64,000 nucleotides of DNA from Burkholderia ambifaria AMMD. Lineage in GTDB: Bacteria > Pseudomonadota > Gammaproteobacteria > Burkholderiales > Burkholderiaceae. Positions 1 to 8,166 of this stretch are shown piece by piece; within the stretch, counting starts at the first letter, position 1, and each line of letters opens with the position of its first letter. The position numbers and the translations under genes were made by a program. A model generated the notes under the pieces. The model did not search any database. It saw only the letters and a program-made list of their open reading frames with translations, and had not been told where the DNA came from. The stretch covers positions 1,364,001 through 1,428,000 of the forward strand of contig NC_008390.1 in assembly GCF_000203915.1 (NCBI RefSeq). The letters run 5' to 3'.

Positions 1-582
1 CGGCGCGCGATCCATGCGGAGCCGGCGGAGCTGACCGGTCAACCGGAAGGCGTGTACGGCGTCAGGCTGTTCGTGAAGCCCGACCATCCGGGCACGCCGA
101 ACCAGGACGCGACGATCGGTTGGGTCACGCTCGACGCACATGCGTTGCGTGCGCTCGACGTCACGCGCGATCCGGCGCAGCCTGATGTGCTGGCGATCGA
201 CCCGCACGCGCTGTCGCGCTACATATCGACGTGTATCGCCCCGGCCGCGCCTGCCAGGACCATCGCATCCGCTCCCGGCGCGATCGATTGTGACGCGCTG
301 AACCGTCGCGCACAGGAGCGGGGCGACGTCGTGACGATCCGCGACGCGGGACGCATCGTGACAGGCAAGGGGCGACTGCCGTTCTTTTCCGCGCCGGATG
401 ACGCATGCCGAATCGGCGGGCTGTTCATCGTCGAGCACGATCACGTCGCCGCGCGAACCGAATACGGCCGGTTCACGTCGGTCACCTACCTGAACCCCCG
501 CACGAAAAGCCGGGCCGACGGCTGGGTGCCGACAGCGCGGCTGAAGCGCGACGGTACCGGCATCGCGCCGCGGCAACCGTGA
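1..582 (+). CDS. Hypothetical protein with C-terminal SH3-like segment, 5' end outside window
   Basis: The reading frame is open to the first base of the window, so the true start lies upstream; a GTG at 52 is the first possible internal start but has no convincing ribosome binding site. I do not recognise the family. The last 70 or so residues (GRLPFFSAPD, then a Cys, then a GWVPTARLKRDG ending) resemble bacterial SH3-like domains, which often occur in exported or envelope proteins. The stop is 33 bases before the next gene on the same strand, so the two may be co-transcribed. Function unknown. Confidence 0.6.
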   Translation, partial: RRAIHAEPAELTGQPEGVYGVRLFVKPDHPGTPNQDATIGWVTLDAHALRALDVTRDPAQPDVLAIDPHALSRYISTCIAPAAPARTIASAPGAIDCDALNRRAQERGDVVTIRDAGRIVTGKGRLPFFSAPDDACRIGGLFIVEHDHVAARTEYGRFTSVTYLNPRTKSRADGWVPTARLKRDGTGIAPRQP

Positions 583-615
583 TCGCCGGCCTGACTCACC
601 CAATCGAACTCCGAC

Positions 616-1440
616 ATGGACATCCGGAACGTGAAATCGCGTATCAAGCTGCCCGCGGCGACCCTCGCCGCACTGTCCGCCGTCGCGGCACTCACCGCGC
701 TCGTCGCGCCATCACCGGCCAATGCCGCCGAGCCGGCGCATCCCGAGCGTCAACTGCAAAAGTTCATCCACGACACCTACGGCAACTGGCGCGCCGATCG
801 CAAGGGCTGGCAGTCGGACGCCGGTGATTTCATTTACGCGTCGTGCGGATCGCTGCGCGTCGCGACGGCCGACGGCCCGCGCACGCTGCTCGCGATGTGC
901 GGCGAGACCGAGGACGCCGTGCAGAACGGCATGCCGGGGATGGATTCCGATGCGACGCCGGGCACCATCGACCTGTACGTGCTTCGTCCTTCGCAGGACG
1001 GCGCGACGCTCGAACCGGCGCTGAAGAAGACGGGCATCGTGTCCGGCGGCCGCGGCGAGCCGGGCACGGTAAGCATCCAGCGGCTTGGGCCGCATCTGTT
1101 CGGTTTCGTTCTCGGCAACAGCGACTCGCGGCAAGGCTATACGCAAAGCATGCGCTCGATCTGGCTGCCGTACGGAGACGCGCTGGTGCCGGCGGCGGCG
1201 CGCATCGACGAAGCGCTCGACAATGCGGAATCGAACGAATGCGCGAACGATCCCGCGCGCTGCGAGGCACGCCGCTTCGCGATCGCGCCGGACACGAGCG
1301 TCAACGATAGCGTCTATCCGCTGATCGTCACCGAGACCGGCACGCGCGGCAATCGCGCGATTCACGCGCGCCATACGGTGAAGTTCGACGCGGCGCGCGG
1401 CCGCTACATCGTGCCGAAGGCCGTGCGCGACGGGTATTGA
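616..1440 (+). CDS. Exported protein of unknown function
   Basis: 274 residues. The N-terminus has basic residues (R4, K7, R9, K11), then an Ala/Leu/Val-rich hydrophobic stretch and an ANA-AEP junction near residue 37, a good signal peptidase I site, so the protein is probably periplasmic. Four cysteines in the mature part (in ASCG, AMCG, NECAND and ARCEAR) could form two disulfides. No catalytic motif or family is recognised. It lies 33 bases downstream of another uncharacterised gene and is convergent with the CDP-diacylglycerol synthase gene that follows. Confidence 0.6.
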   Translation: MDIRNVKSRIKLPAATLAALSAVAALTALVAPSPANAAEPAHPERQLQKFIHDTYGNWRADRKGWQSDAGDFIYASCGSLRVATADGPRTLLAMCGETEDAVQNGMPGMDSDATPGTIDLYVLRPSQDGATLEPALKKTGIVSGGRGEPGTVSIQRLGPHLFGFVLGNSDSRQGYTQSMRSIWLPYGDALVPAAARIDEALDNAESNECANDPARCEARRFAIAPDTSVNDSVYPLIVTETGTRGNRAIHARHTVKFDAARGRYIVPKAVRDGY

Positions 1441-1499
1441 GCGGCCCGTGCGGGGTACCGCAGAACCGCGGATCCGGGCGGCATCGCGCCGCCCGCCCG

Positions 1500-2429
1500 T
1501 CACACGTACACGTAGCGCACGAGGTGGAAGAACACCGGCGCCGCGAAGCAGATCGAGTCGACGCGATCGAGCATCCCGCCGTGGCCCGCGATCATCGAGC
1601 CCCAGTCCTTGGTGCCGAGCGAGCGCTTCACGGCCGACAGCACGAGGCCGCCGACGAAGCCCGCGATCACGATCGCGAGCGAGATCCCGAACGCCGCGCC
1701 GAAGCTGAACGGCGTCACGCGATACAGCGACGCGCCGCACAGCGTGGCGAGCAGGCCGCCGCCGATGAAGCCCTCGACCGTCTTCGACGGCGACAGGCGC
1801 GGCGCGATCTTGCGTCGCCCGCACAGCTTGCCGACCACGTACTGCAGCACGTCGCTGATCTGCACGACGAACAGGAAGAAGAACAGCAGCAGCGCGTTCT
1901 GCCCCGCGTAGCGCGGAATGTCGAGGATCAGCACGGCCGGTGCATGGCTCAGTCCGTACACGCAGACCATCAGCGCCCAGTTGATCTTCGCGTTGCGGCT
2001 CAGGAATTCGCGCGTGTCCTGCGTGAGCGCCGACACCAGCGACATCGCGAAGAACAGGTGGACCGGCACGAAGATCGAGTACATCCCGTACCAGTTGATC
2101 CCGAGCAGCACGTACTGCACCGGAATCGCGACGAAGAACGCGATGAAGAGCGTCGTATGGTCGCTCGCGGTGGTCGGCGTGAGCGTGATGAATTCGCGCA
2201 GCGTCAGGTACGACAGCAGCGCGAACACCAGGTACGTGACGTTGTTGCCGAGGCTGATCGCGATGACCATGATCGCGATCATCGCCCACCACGCGCGGAT
2301 GCGCTGATTCAGGTTGACGACGGTCGCGCTCGCGCCGCCGCTGCGCGCGCCGAGGATCGCGCCGATCACCGTCGCGAGCACCAGCACGCCGGTGACGCCC
2401 GCGACCAGTTCCCAGAAGAGAGTTCGCAT
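1500..2429 (-). CDS. CDP-diacylglycerol synthase paralogue (YnbB-like phosphatidate cytidylyltransferase)
   Basis: 309 residues with about eight hydrophobic membrane segments. The C-terminal third carries the CdsA family signature: S-A-V-K-R-S, then T-K-D-W, then GHGGMLDRVDS, which includes the metal-binding aspartates. The family makes CDP-diacylglycerol from phosphatidic acid and CTP at the inner membrane. It is the second gene of a minus-strand pair, 36 bases after the acyltransferase gene. Its neighbours match products of E. coli ynbABCD, so I read it as the YnbB-type paralogue and not the essential CdsA. Start chosen at the first ATG; its ribosome binding site is weak. Confidence 0.85.
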   Translation of the reverse strand: MRTLFWELVAGVTGVLVLATVIGAILGARSGGASATVVNLNQRIRAWWAMIAIMVIAISLGNNVTYLVFALLSYLTLREFITLTPTTASDHTTLFIAFFVAIPVQYVLLGINWYGMYSIFVPVHLFFAMSLVSALTQDTREFLSRNAKINWALMVCVYGLSHAPAVLILDIPRYAGQNALLLFFFLFVVQISDVLQYVVGKLCGRRKIAPRLSPSKTVEGFIGGGLLATLCGASLYRVTPFSFGAAFGISLAIVIAGFVGGLVLSAVKRSLGTKDWGSMIAGHGGMLDRVDSICFAAPVFFHLVRYVYV

Positions 2430-2465
2430 GAAGAGGTCCGGAAAAGGGAGAGGAGGGCGCCGCGA

Positions 2466-3098
2466 TCAGCCGGCCGGCCGCTGCGGCGGCGCGAGCGCGA
2501 CGATCGCGTCGCGCATGCGAGTGAGAAAGGCCGGCTTGTCTTCACCGGCGCCGAGCGCGTCGTTCGCACCGACGTGCACCTTGCAGATCAGCGGCACGGG
2601 CCAGATCGCGCCCTTCGGCATGATGCGCTGCAGGTTCTCGAGATAGACCGGCACGAGCGCGACGTCGGGAAACTCCGTCGCGAGATGGAACAGGCCGCTC
2701 TTGAATGGCTGCGGCAGCACGTCGGCGCCGCGCGTGCCTTCCGGGAAGATGATGATCGAGTGGCCTTGCCGTAGCGCATCGCGCACGGGATCCAATGGAT
2801 TGCCGCCGTTTTCGCGATGCCGGTCGATCAGCACGACGTTCAGCAGCTTCTGCGCGATATGGCGCTTCAGGTCGCTGCTGTCCCAGTAGTCGCGCGCGGC
2901 GACCGGCCGCACGACCGCGCGCACGTCGCGCGGCAGCGCGGCCAGGATCGCGAGCGTATCGATGTGGCTCGTGTGGTTCGAGAAGTAGATCTTCTGCGTC
3001 GGCGACGGCGGCGCCTGATGCCAGACCGGATACGCGCCGGCGACGAGCCGGACGATCGACAGCAGGAAATCGCGCTGCCAGACGTTCAGGATGTTCAT
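2466..3098 (-). CDS. PlsC-type lysophospholipid acyltransferase
   Basis: 210 residues from the ATG at 3098, which is preceded by AGGAGG at a good distance; an upstream ATG at 3197 would add 33 residues unlike the family and is rejected. The H(X4)D catalytic motif is present as NHTSHID and the second substrate motif as FPEGTRG, as in 1-acylglycerol-3-phosphate acyltransferases. Such enzymes acylate lysophosphatidic acid to phosphatidic acid, the substrate of the CDP-diacylglycerol synthase encoded 36 bases downstream. E. coli ynbABCD has no acyltransferase gene to my knowledge, so its inclusion here extends that cluster. Confidence 0.85.
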   Translation of the reverse strand: MNILNVWQRDFLLSIVRLVAGAYPVWHQAPPSPTQKIYFSNHTSHIDTLAILAALPRDVRAVVRPVAARDYWDSSDLKRHIAQKLLNVVLIDRHRENGGNPLDPVRDALRQGHSIIIFPEGTRGADVLPQPFKSGLFHLATEFPDVALVPVYLENLQRIMPKGAIWPVPLICKVHVGANDALGAGEDKPAFLTRMRDAIVALAPPQRPAG

Positions 3099-3548
3099 CG
3101 GCGCCGCGCCTCCTGCCTGCATGCTCCCGCGGCCGCGCACGCGCGGCAGGCGGAATCCCGGAATGCCGGCGCGGCAGGATGCGCACCGGACGGCCATTGT
3201 TTAAGTTTTTTCAAATTCGTGGCTGCCTGTCGCAGGGCCGCGATAATCGGACGATGCGCCGGCGGACGTCGCGGCGCGGTCGCCGGTCGGCGGCGTGATA
3301 ATCGCCTGTTGCACGAGCGCCCGTTTGCAGTTCGAATGGATCTTGCTGCGATCGGGCCAGCGGATTATCGCGAGTTTCCGTCAAAAACGCCAGATTGCCC
3401 GCGCGGCGCCAGCGGCGTGCTGCTTGACGCGTCGGGGCCGCTCGGCGACGATTACGGCCACCTGTCGAAAAGCCGTCGATGCCGACGGTTGCGCCGCCCG
3501 GGGCATGGCGGCTGGAAACGTGTCCGAATGAGCAGAACCAATAAAACG
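3099..3548 (+). other. Divergent intergenic region of the lipid module, with phased GATAATC motifs
   Basis: 450 bases separate the divergent acyltransferase and CDP-alcohol phosphatidyltransferase genes. I see no credible coding frame. An AT-rich patch lies near 3194-3222. The heptamer GATAATC occurs at 3242-3248 and 3297-3303, and its inverse GATTATC at 3363-3369; start-to-start distances are 55 and 66 bases. This is where promoters and operators for both arms should lie, but I cannot assign -35/-10 pairs with confidence. Confidence 0.4.
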
Positions 3549-4154
3549 ATGAGCCTCTACGCACTCAAACCGAAATTCCAGAACCGTCTGCGTCCGTTCG
3601 CGGATTCGCTTGCCGAGCGCGGCGTCACCGCCAACCAGGTCACGCTGTTCGCGGCCGGCGGCTCGATCGTCGTCGGCGCGCTCGCGGGGCTCGGCGTGTT
3701 CGCCCGCGTGCTGTTCCTGCTGATCCCGATCTGGCTGTTCGCGCGGATGGCGCTCAACGCGATCGACGGCATGCTCGCCCGCGAACACGGGCAGAAGAGC
3801 ACGCTCGGCGCGTACCTGAACGAGCTCGGCGACGTCGTGTCCGATGTCGCGCTCGTGCTGCCGTTCCTCGCGATTCCCGCGTTCGCTCCGGCGGACGTCT
3901 GGCTGTTCGCGCTGATGGCGGTCATCGTCGAATGCGCGGGGCTGATCGGCCCGCTCGCCGGTGCGACGCGCCGCTACGACGGCCCGTTCGGCAAGAGCGA
4001 CCGCGCGCTCGCGCTCGGCGCGTTCGCGCTGTGGATCGGCTTCGGCCTGCCGGTCGGCAGCGTCGCCGCGTGGCTGTGGCGCGTGCTGATCGTGCTGTCG
4101 ATCGTGACGGTGGTGCGGCGCGTGCAGGCCGGCGTCGCCGAAGCGGGCGGCTGA
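3549..4154 (+). CDS. ynbA: YnbA-like CDP-alcohol phosphatidyltransferase with Asn-substituted active site
   Basis: 201 residues from the ATG at 3549. An in-frame ATG at 3528 would add seven residues; 3549 is preferred because the MSLYALKPKFQ opening resembles YnbA as I remember it. Several membrane segments are visible. The family motif D-x2-DG-x2-AR-x8-G-x3-D-x3-D appears as N70-A-I-D73-G, A77-R78, G87, N91, D95, so the first and third aspartates are asparagine. The family transfers a phosphoalcohol to CDP-diacylglycerol in the inner membrane; the acceptor alcohol here is unknown. It heads a plus-strand operon with the ynbC- and ynbD-like genes. Confidence 0.85.
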   Translation: MSLYALKPKFQNRLRPFADSLAERGVTANQVTLFAAGGSIVVGALAGLGVFARVLFLLIPIWLFARMALNAIDGMLAREHGQKSTLGAYLNELGDVVSDVALVLPFLAIPAFAPADVWLFALMAVIVECAGLIGPLAGATRRYDGPFGKSDRALALGAFALWIGFGLPVGSVAAWLWRVLIVLSIVTVVRRVQAGVAEAGG

Positions 4155-4222
4155 CGGTCAACGGATGGGCCGGCGCCTGAGGGCGGCGCCGCATGATTCG
4201 AACAACGAAACGAGAGAAACGC

Positions 4223-5992
4223 ATGAGCGCACGCACGGCCCGCGAGGCTGACTTCATCACGCACGACGGCGAAACGCTGTTCTATCGTCACTGGCCCGCG
4301 ACGGGCCCGCGCTGCCGCGGCGCGATCGTGCTGCTGCATCGCGGCCACGAACATTCGGCGCGCGTCGCGCATCTCGTCGACGAGCTCGACCTGCCGGACT
4401 TCGCGTTCTTCGCATGGGATGCGCGCGGCCACGGCCGCTCGCCCGGCGCGCGCGGCTACAGCCCGAGCGCGGCCGCGTCGGTGCGCGACCTGCAGATCTT
4501 CGTCGAGCATATCCGCGACACGCACGGCATCGCGATCGAGGACATCGCCGTGGTCGGGCAGAGCGTCGGCGCGGTGCTCGCGGCCACCTGGGTACACGAT
4601 TACGCGCCGCCGATCCGCTGCCTCGTGGTCGCGTCGCCGGCGTTCCACATCAAGCTCTACGTGCCGTTCGCGCGGCCGGGGCTGCGGCTGATGCACAAGC
4701 TGCGCGGGCTGTTCTACGTGAACAGCTACGTGAAACCGAAATTCCTCACGCATGACCCCGAACGGATCGCGAGCTATGCGGCCGATCCGCTGATCACGCG
4801 GCCGATCGCCGTCAACATGCTGCTCGACCTGCACGACACCGCGAAGCGGATCGTCGCCGATGCGGCCGCGATCACCGTGCCGACGCAGCTGCTGATCTCC
4901 GGCGCCGACTGGGTCGTCCATCGCGGCCCGCAAGACCGCTTCTTCGAGCGGCTCGGCGCCGTGCGCAAGGAGCGCATCGTGCTGCCCGGCTTCTATCACG
5001 ACACGCTCGGCGAGCGCGACCGCGCGCAGGCGCTCGCGCCGCTGCGCACCTTCGTGCTGCGCGAGTTCGATACGCCGAGCCCGCGCGTGTCGCTCGCCGA
5101 CGCCGACCGGCGCGGCGCATTCCACGACGAATACGCGGCGCTCGGCCGGCCGCCCGCGAACCCGTTCGCCCGCGCGTACTGGGCGATCACGCGGGCGGGG
5201 CTGAAGGCAGGCGGCGCGCTGTCGGACGGCATCGCGCTCGGGTTGCGGCTCGGCTTCGATTCGGGCTCGACGCTCGACTACGTGTACCGCAACCGCGCGC
5301 AGGGCCGGCTCGGCGTCGGCGCGCTGATCGACCGCACCTATCTCGATTCGCCGGGCTGGGTCGGCATCCGTCAGCGCAAGGTGCATCTGCAGGAGCTGAT
5401 CGGCGCGGCGATCGGGCGGCTGCGCGGCCTCGGCGAACCCGTGCGGATCGTCGACATCGCGGCCGGGCACGGACGCTATGTGCTCGACGCGATCGCGACG
5501 GCCGCCGAACGCGACGGCGCGGCGCCCGACGACATCACGCTGCGCGACTACAGCCCGCCGAACGTCGAGGCCGGACGCGTGCTGATCGCGCAGCGCGGCC
5601 TCGAGCCGATCGCGCGCTTCGAGCGCGGCGACGCGTTCGACGAGGCGTCGCTCGCGACGCTCGAGCCGCGCCCGACGCTCGCGATCGTGTCGGGGCTGTA
5701 TGAACTGTTCGGCGAGAACGCGCTGATCGAGCGCTCGCTGCGCGGGCTCGCGCAGGCGGTGCCGCCCGGCGGCTATCTCGTCTATACGGGGCAGCCGTGG
5801 CATCCGCAGCTCGAATTCATCGCGCGTGCGCTGAACAACCATCGCGGCGACGCGACCTGGGTGATGCGCCGCCGCTCGCAGGCCGAGATGGACGAGCTCG
5901 TCGCGCGCGCCGGTTTCCGCAAGCTCGACCAGCGCATCGACGAGATGGGCATCTTCACGGTGAGCCTCGCGCAGCGGGTCGACGCGTCGTGA
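4223..5992 (+). CDS. ynbC: YnbC-like alpha/beta hydrolase-methyltransferase fusion
   Basis: 589 residues. The first 290 or so form an alpha/beta hydrolase of the monoacylglycerol lipase type: an HRGHEHSAR segment near the oxyanion region, the nucleophile elbow GQSVG with Ser114, and a late GFYHDTLGE segment supplying the likely catalytic His. The C-terminal half is a class I SAM-dependent methyltransferase, with the motif VRIVDIAAGHGRYVLDAI at about residues 407-424. The ATG at 4223 follows a GAGAG-like site; an ATG at 4193 is less likely. The next gene begins inside this stop codon. The same domain fusion is known in E. coli YnbC; a lipid substrate is inferred from context. Confidence 0.85.
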   Translation: MSARTAREADFITHDGETLFYRHWPATGPRCRGAIVLLHRGHEHSARVAHLVDELDLPDFAFFAWDARGHGRSPGARGYSPSAAASVRDLQIFVEHIRDTHGIAIEDIAVVGQSVGAVLAATWVHDYAPPIRCLVVASPAFHIKLYVPFARPGLRLMHKLRGLFYVNSYVKPKFLTHDPERIASYAADPLITRPIAVNMLLDLHDTAKRIVADAAAITVPTQLLISGADWVVHRGPQDRFFERLGAVRKERIVLPGFYHDTLGERDRAQALAPLRTFVLREFDTPSPRVSLADADRRGAFHDEYAALGRPPANPFARAYWAITRAGLKAGGALSDGIALGLRLGFDSGSTLDYVYRNRAQGRLGVGALIDRTYLDSPGWVGIRQRKVHLQELIGAAIGRLRGLGEPVRIVDIAAGHGRYVLDAIATAAERDGAAPDDITLRDYSPPNVEAGRVLIAQRGLEPIARFERGDAFDEASLATLEPRPTLAIVSGLYELFGENALIERSLRGLAQAVPPGGYLVYTGQPWHPQLEFIARALNNHRGDATWVMRRRSQAEMDELVARAGFRKLDQRIDEMGIFTVSLAQRVDAS

Positions 5993-7392
5993 GCGCGCTC
6001 GGCGGTGGCGCGGGCGGCGGTCTGGCCGAGCCGGCGGCCGGCGCGCGCGATGCGTCGTTCGCGCTGCGCGTCGGCTGGCTCGCGGCGATGGGCGCGGTGT
6101 TCTTCTCGACCTACGGCTTCGCGAACTGGCTCGCCGCGCGCCGCGCCGAGGTGCCGACCTTCGCGTTCGGCTGGGAGCACGCGATTCCGTTCGTGCCGTG
6201 GACCATCGTGCCGTACTGGTCGATCGACCTGCTGTACGCGCTGTCGTTCTTCTTCTGGACTCGCCGCGACGATCTGCTCGATCACGTGAAGCGGCTGTTG
6301 ACCGTGCAGCTGATCTCGGTCGCGTGCTTCATCGCATGGCCGCTGCGCTTCGGCTTCGAGCGGCCCGATGCGGGCGGCGCGGCCGGCGCGCTGTTCACGC
6401 TGCTGATGGGATTCGACAAGCCGTTCAACCAGGCGCCGTCGCTGCACATCGGCCTGCTCGTCGTGTTGTGGGCCGTCTATGCGAAGCATCTGCGCGGCAC
6501 CGCCGCGCGCATCGTGCTGCATGCGTGGTTCGCGGCGATCGGCGTGTCGGTGCTGACGACTTATCAGCATCACATGATCGACGTGCCGACCGGCGCGGCC
6601 GTCGGTTGTTTCGCGTTGTTCCTGTTTCCATTGCGTGACGCCGCGGGGCGGTTGCCGGGTGCAGCCGCTTTCCCGTCCGCCGCCGGCCGCGCGCTGGCGC
6701 GCCGCTACGCGCTCGGCGCGGCGCTGGTCGCGCTCGCGGCGCTTTACTGCGTGCCGCGTGCGCCGTGCGCGGCGCTGGCGGCCGGGTGGGGTGCGCTGGC
6801 GCTCGCGTGCGTTGCGTCGATCTATTGGCGCGGCGCGCCCGGCGCGTTCCAGAAGGACGATGCGGGCCGCTTGCCGGTGTCCGTCCGCTGGCTGCTCGCG
6901 CCGACGATCGCCGGGGCGTTCGTCAATTCGCGGTTATGGACGTTCCGGCAGCCGGCGGCGGTGCGGATCGACGAGCGCGTGTGGATCGGCCGCACGCCGA
7001 CCACGCGTGACGTGCGGCGCCACGGCTTCACGGCGCTCGTCGACCTGACGGCCGAGATGCCGCGCTGGGCCGCGACCGACGCGTCTCTCGCGTATGTGGC
7101 GGTGCCGCAACTCGACCTCGTCGCGCCCACGCCCGCGCAGCTCGCGGCGGCCGTCGCGGCACTCGAACGCCTGCATGCGGAAGGGCGCGACGTGCTGGTC
7201 TGCTGCGCGCTCGGCTACGGGCGCAGCGTGTTGTGCGCGGCCGCGTGGGTCGCCGCGCGGCGCGGGCTGGGCGATGCGCGCGACGCGCTCGCGGCGGTAC
7301 GGGCGGTGCGGCCGCGCGCGGTATGGTCGGACGACGGCGTGGCCGTGCTGCAGGACTGGATCGACCGCCGCCGCGTGACGGGAGGGCCGTGA
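5989..7392 (+). CDS. ynbD: YnbD-like membrane PAP2 / dual-specificity phosphatase fusion
   Basis: 467 residues beginning at a GTG that overlaps the preceding stop (GTGA). The N-terminal part has about six membrane helices with PAP2-superfamily residues: PSLHIG (His153) and HHMIDVPTG (His194, Asp198). This resembles the Aur1/sphingomyelin-synthase-like PAP2 branch more than classical PAP2. The C-terminal 130 residues form a cytoplasmic dual-specificity phosphatase domain with the C(X)5R loop Cys406-A-L-G-Y-G-Arg412 followed by Ser. Such loops dephosphorylate phosphoproteins or, as in PTPMT1, phosphatidyl-alcohol phosphates. In this cluster a lipid-phosphate role is a reasonable inference. Confidence 0.85.
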   Translation: MSALGGGAGGGLAEPAAGARDASFALRVGWLAAMGAVFFSTYGFANWLAARRAEVPTFAFGWEHAIPFVPWTIVPYWSIDLLYALSFFFWTRRDDLLDHVKRLLTVQLISVACFIAWPLRFGFERPDAGGAAGALFTLLMGFDKPFNQAPSLHIGLLVVLWAVYAKHLRGTAARIVLHAWFAAIGVSVLTTYQHHMIDVPTGAAVGCFALFLFPLRDAAGRLPGAAAFPSAAGRALARRYALGAALVALAALYCVPRAPCAALAAGWGALALACVASIYWRGAPGAFQKDDAGRLPVSVRWLLAPTIAGAFVNSRLWTFRQPAAVRIDERVWIGRTPTTRDVRRHGFTALVDLTAEMPRWAATDASLAYVAVPQLDLVAPTPAQLAAAVAALERLHAEGRDVLVCCALGYGRSVLCAAAWVAARRGLGDARDALAAVRAVRPRAVWSDDGVAVLQDWIDRRRVTGGP

Positions 7393-7844
7393 TGCGCGAC
7401 CCGTCCGCACCGTTCCGGATCGCCGCCGCGCGCGGTGCGCTCGATGCGGGCGCGTGGGCGATCGCGGCCGCGTTGGCCGCGGCCGGCGCCGGGTGGTGGA
7501 TCGCGTCGGGCTGGGCGCCGGCGACGATCGCGCGCGTGCTGCTGGCCGTGGTCAGTACCGGGTCGGGGATTGCCGCGCTGTGGTACGCGGTGCGCATCGA
7601 GATCGACCGCCGGCTGTTCGCCGCGCTGGCGCGGGCGGCGTCGTGCGATGCGTCGGTCGACGACGGGCTCGCCGCGCTCGATCGCGCGCTTGTCGAGCTC
7701 GGCTGGATCGATGCAGGGAAGGCCGGACGCGCTTTGGACGACCGCGTGCGCGGCGCGGTCGGGCTGTGCCGTGCCGCCGTGCTGGTCGCGATCGTGCAGT
7801 GGATCGTGGTCGGGCTGGCGATCGCGGTGCCGCGGGTGGGTTAG
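7392..7844 (+). CDS. Small membrane protein at the end of the ynb-like operon
   Basis: 150 residues. The ATG overlaps the last base of the preceding stop and is preceded by GGAGGG six bases upstream; a GTG at 7389 is an alternative. Two hydrophobic segments lie near residues 15-60 and one at the C-terminus (about 125-148), separated by a charged helical region. I do not recognise the family. Translational coupling to the phosphatase fusion suggests it works with this lipid module, but nothing in the sequence shows an activity. Confidence 0.7.
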   Translation: MRDPSAPFRIAAARGALDAGAWAIAAALAAAGAGWWIASGWAPATIARVLLAVVSTGSGIAALWYAVRIEIDRRLFAALARAASCDASVDDGLAALDRALVELGWIDAGKAGRALDDRVRGAVGLCRAAVLVAIVQWIVVGLAIAVPRVG

Positions 7845-7890
7845 TCGTGCGTGCGTGGCCCGGGCGGCCAGACGCGATCTGAGTCACGCG

Positions 7891-8166
7891 TCACACCTGC
7901 GCCTCCCGCCGCGTCCGCGTGCGCTTCACCTCGTACATCTCCCGATCCGCATGTTCGATCAGCGCGTTCATGTCGGTGCCGTCGTCGGGCAGCATCGCGA
8001 TGCCGACGCTGACGCCGAGCCGCAGCGGATGCCCGTCGAATTCGAACGGCTCGCCAACCTTCCGCGCGAGCCGGGCGCGTTGCGCGTCGACGTCGTCGCG
8101 GCCGCCGACGTTCGGCAGGATCACTGCAAACTCGTCGCCGCCCACCGGCGCAACCGTATCCGAGCG
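7891..8166 (-). pseudogene. Remnant of a GGDEF diguanylate cyclase (C-terminal half only)
   Basis: Read on the minus strand, the frame gives RSDTVAPVGGDEF followed by a normal GGDEF-domain C-terminus with VSVGIAMLPDDG, LIEHADREMY and a basic tail. The GGDEF active-site loop is intact, but the frame is closed by a TAG at 8169-8167, eight codons before the first Gly of GGDEF. The N-terminal half of the domain, including the usual DHFK metal-binding region, is absent from all frames upstream. An 84-residue ORF from an ATG at 8145 is possible but could not fold as a full domain. It sits beside the c-di-GMP-controlled cellulose operon. Confidence 0.75.
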
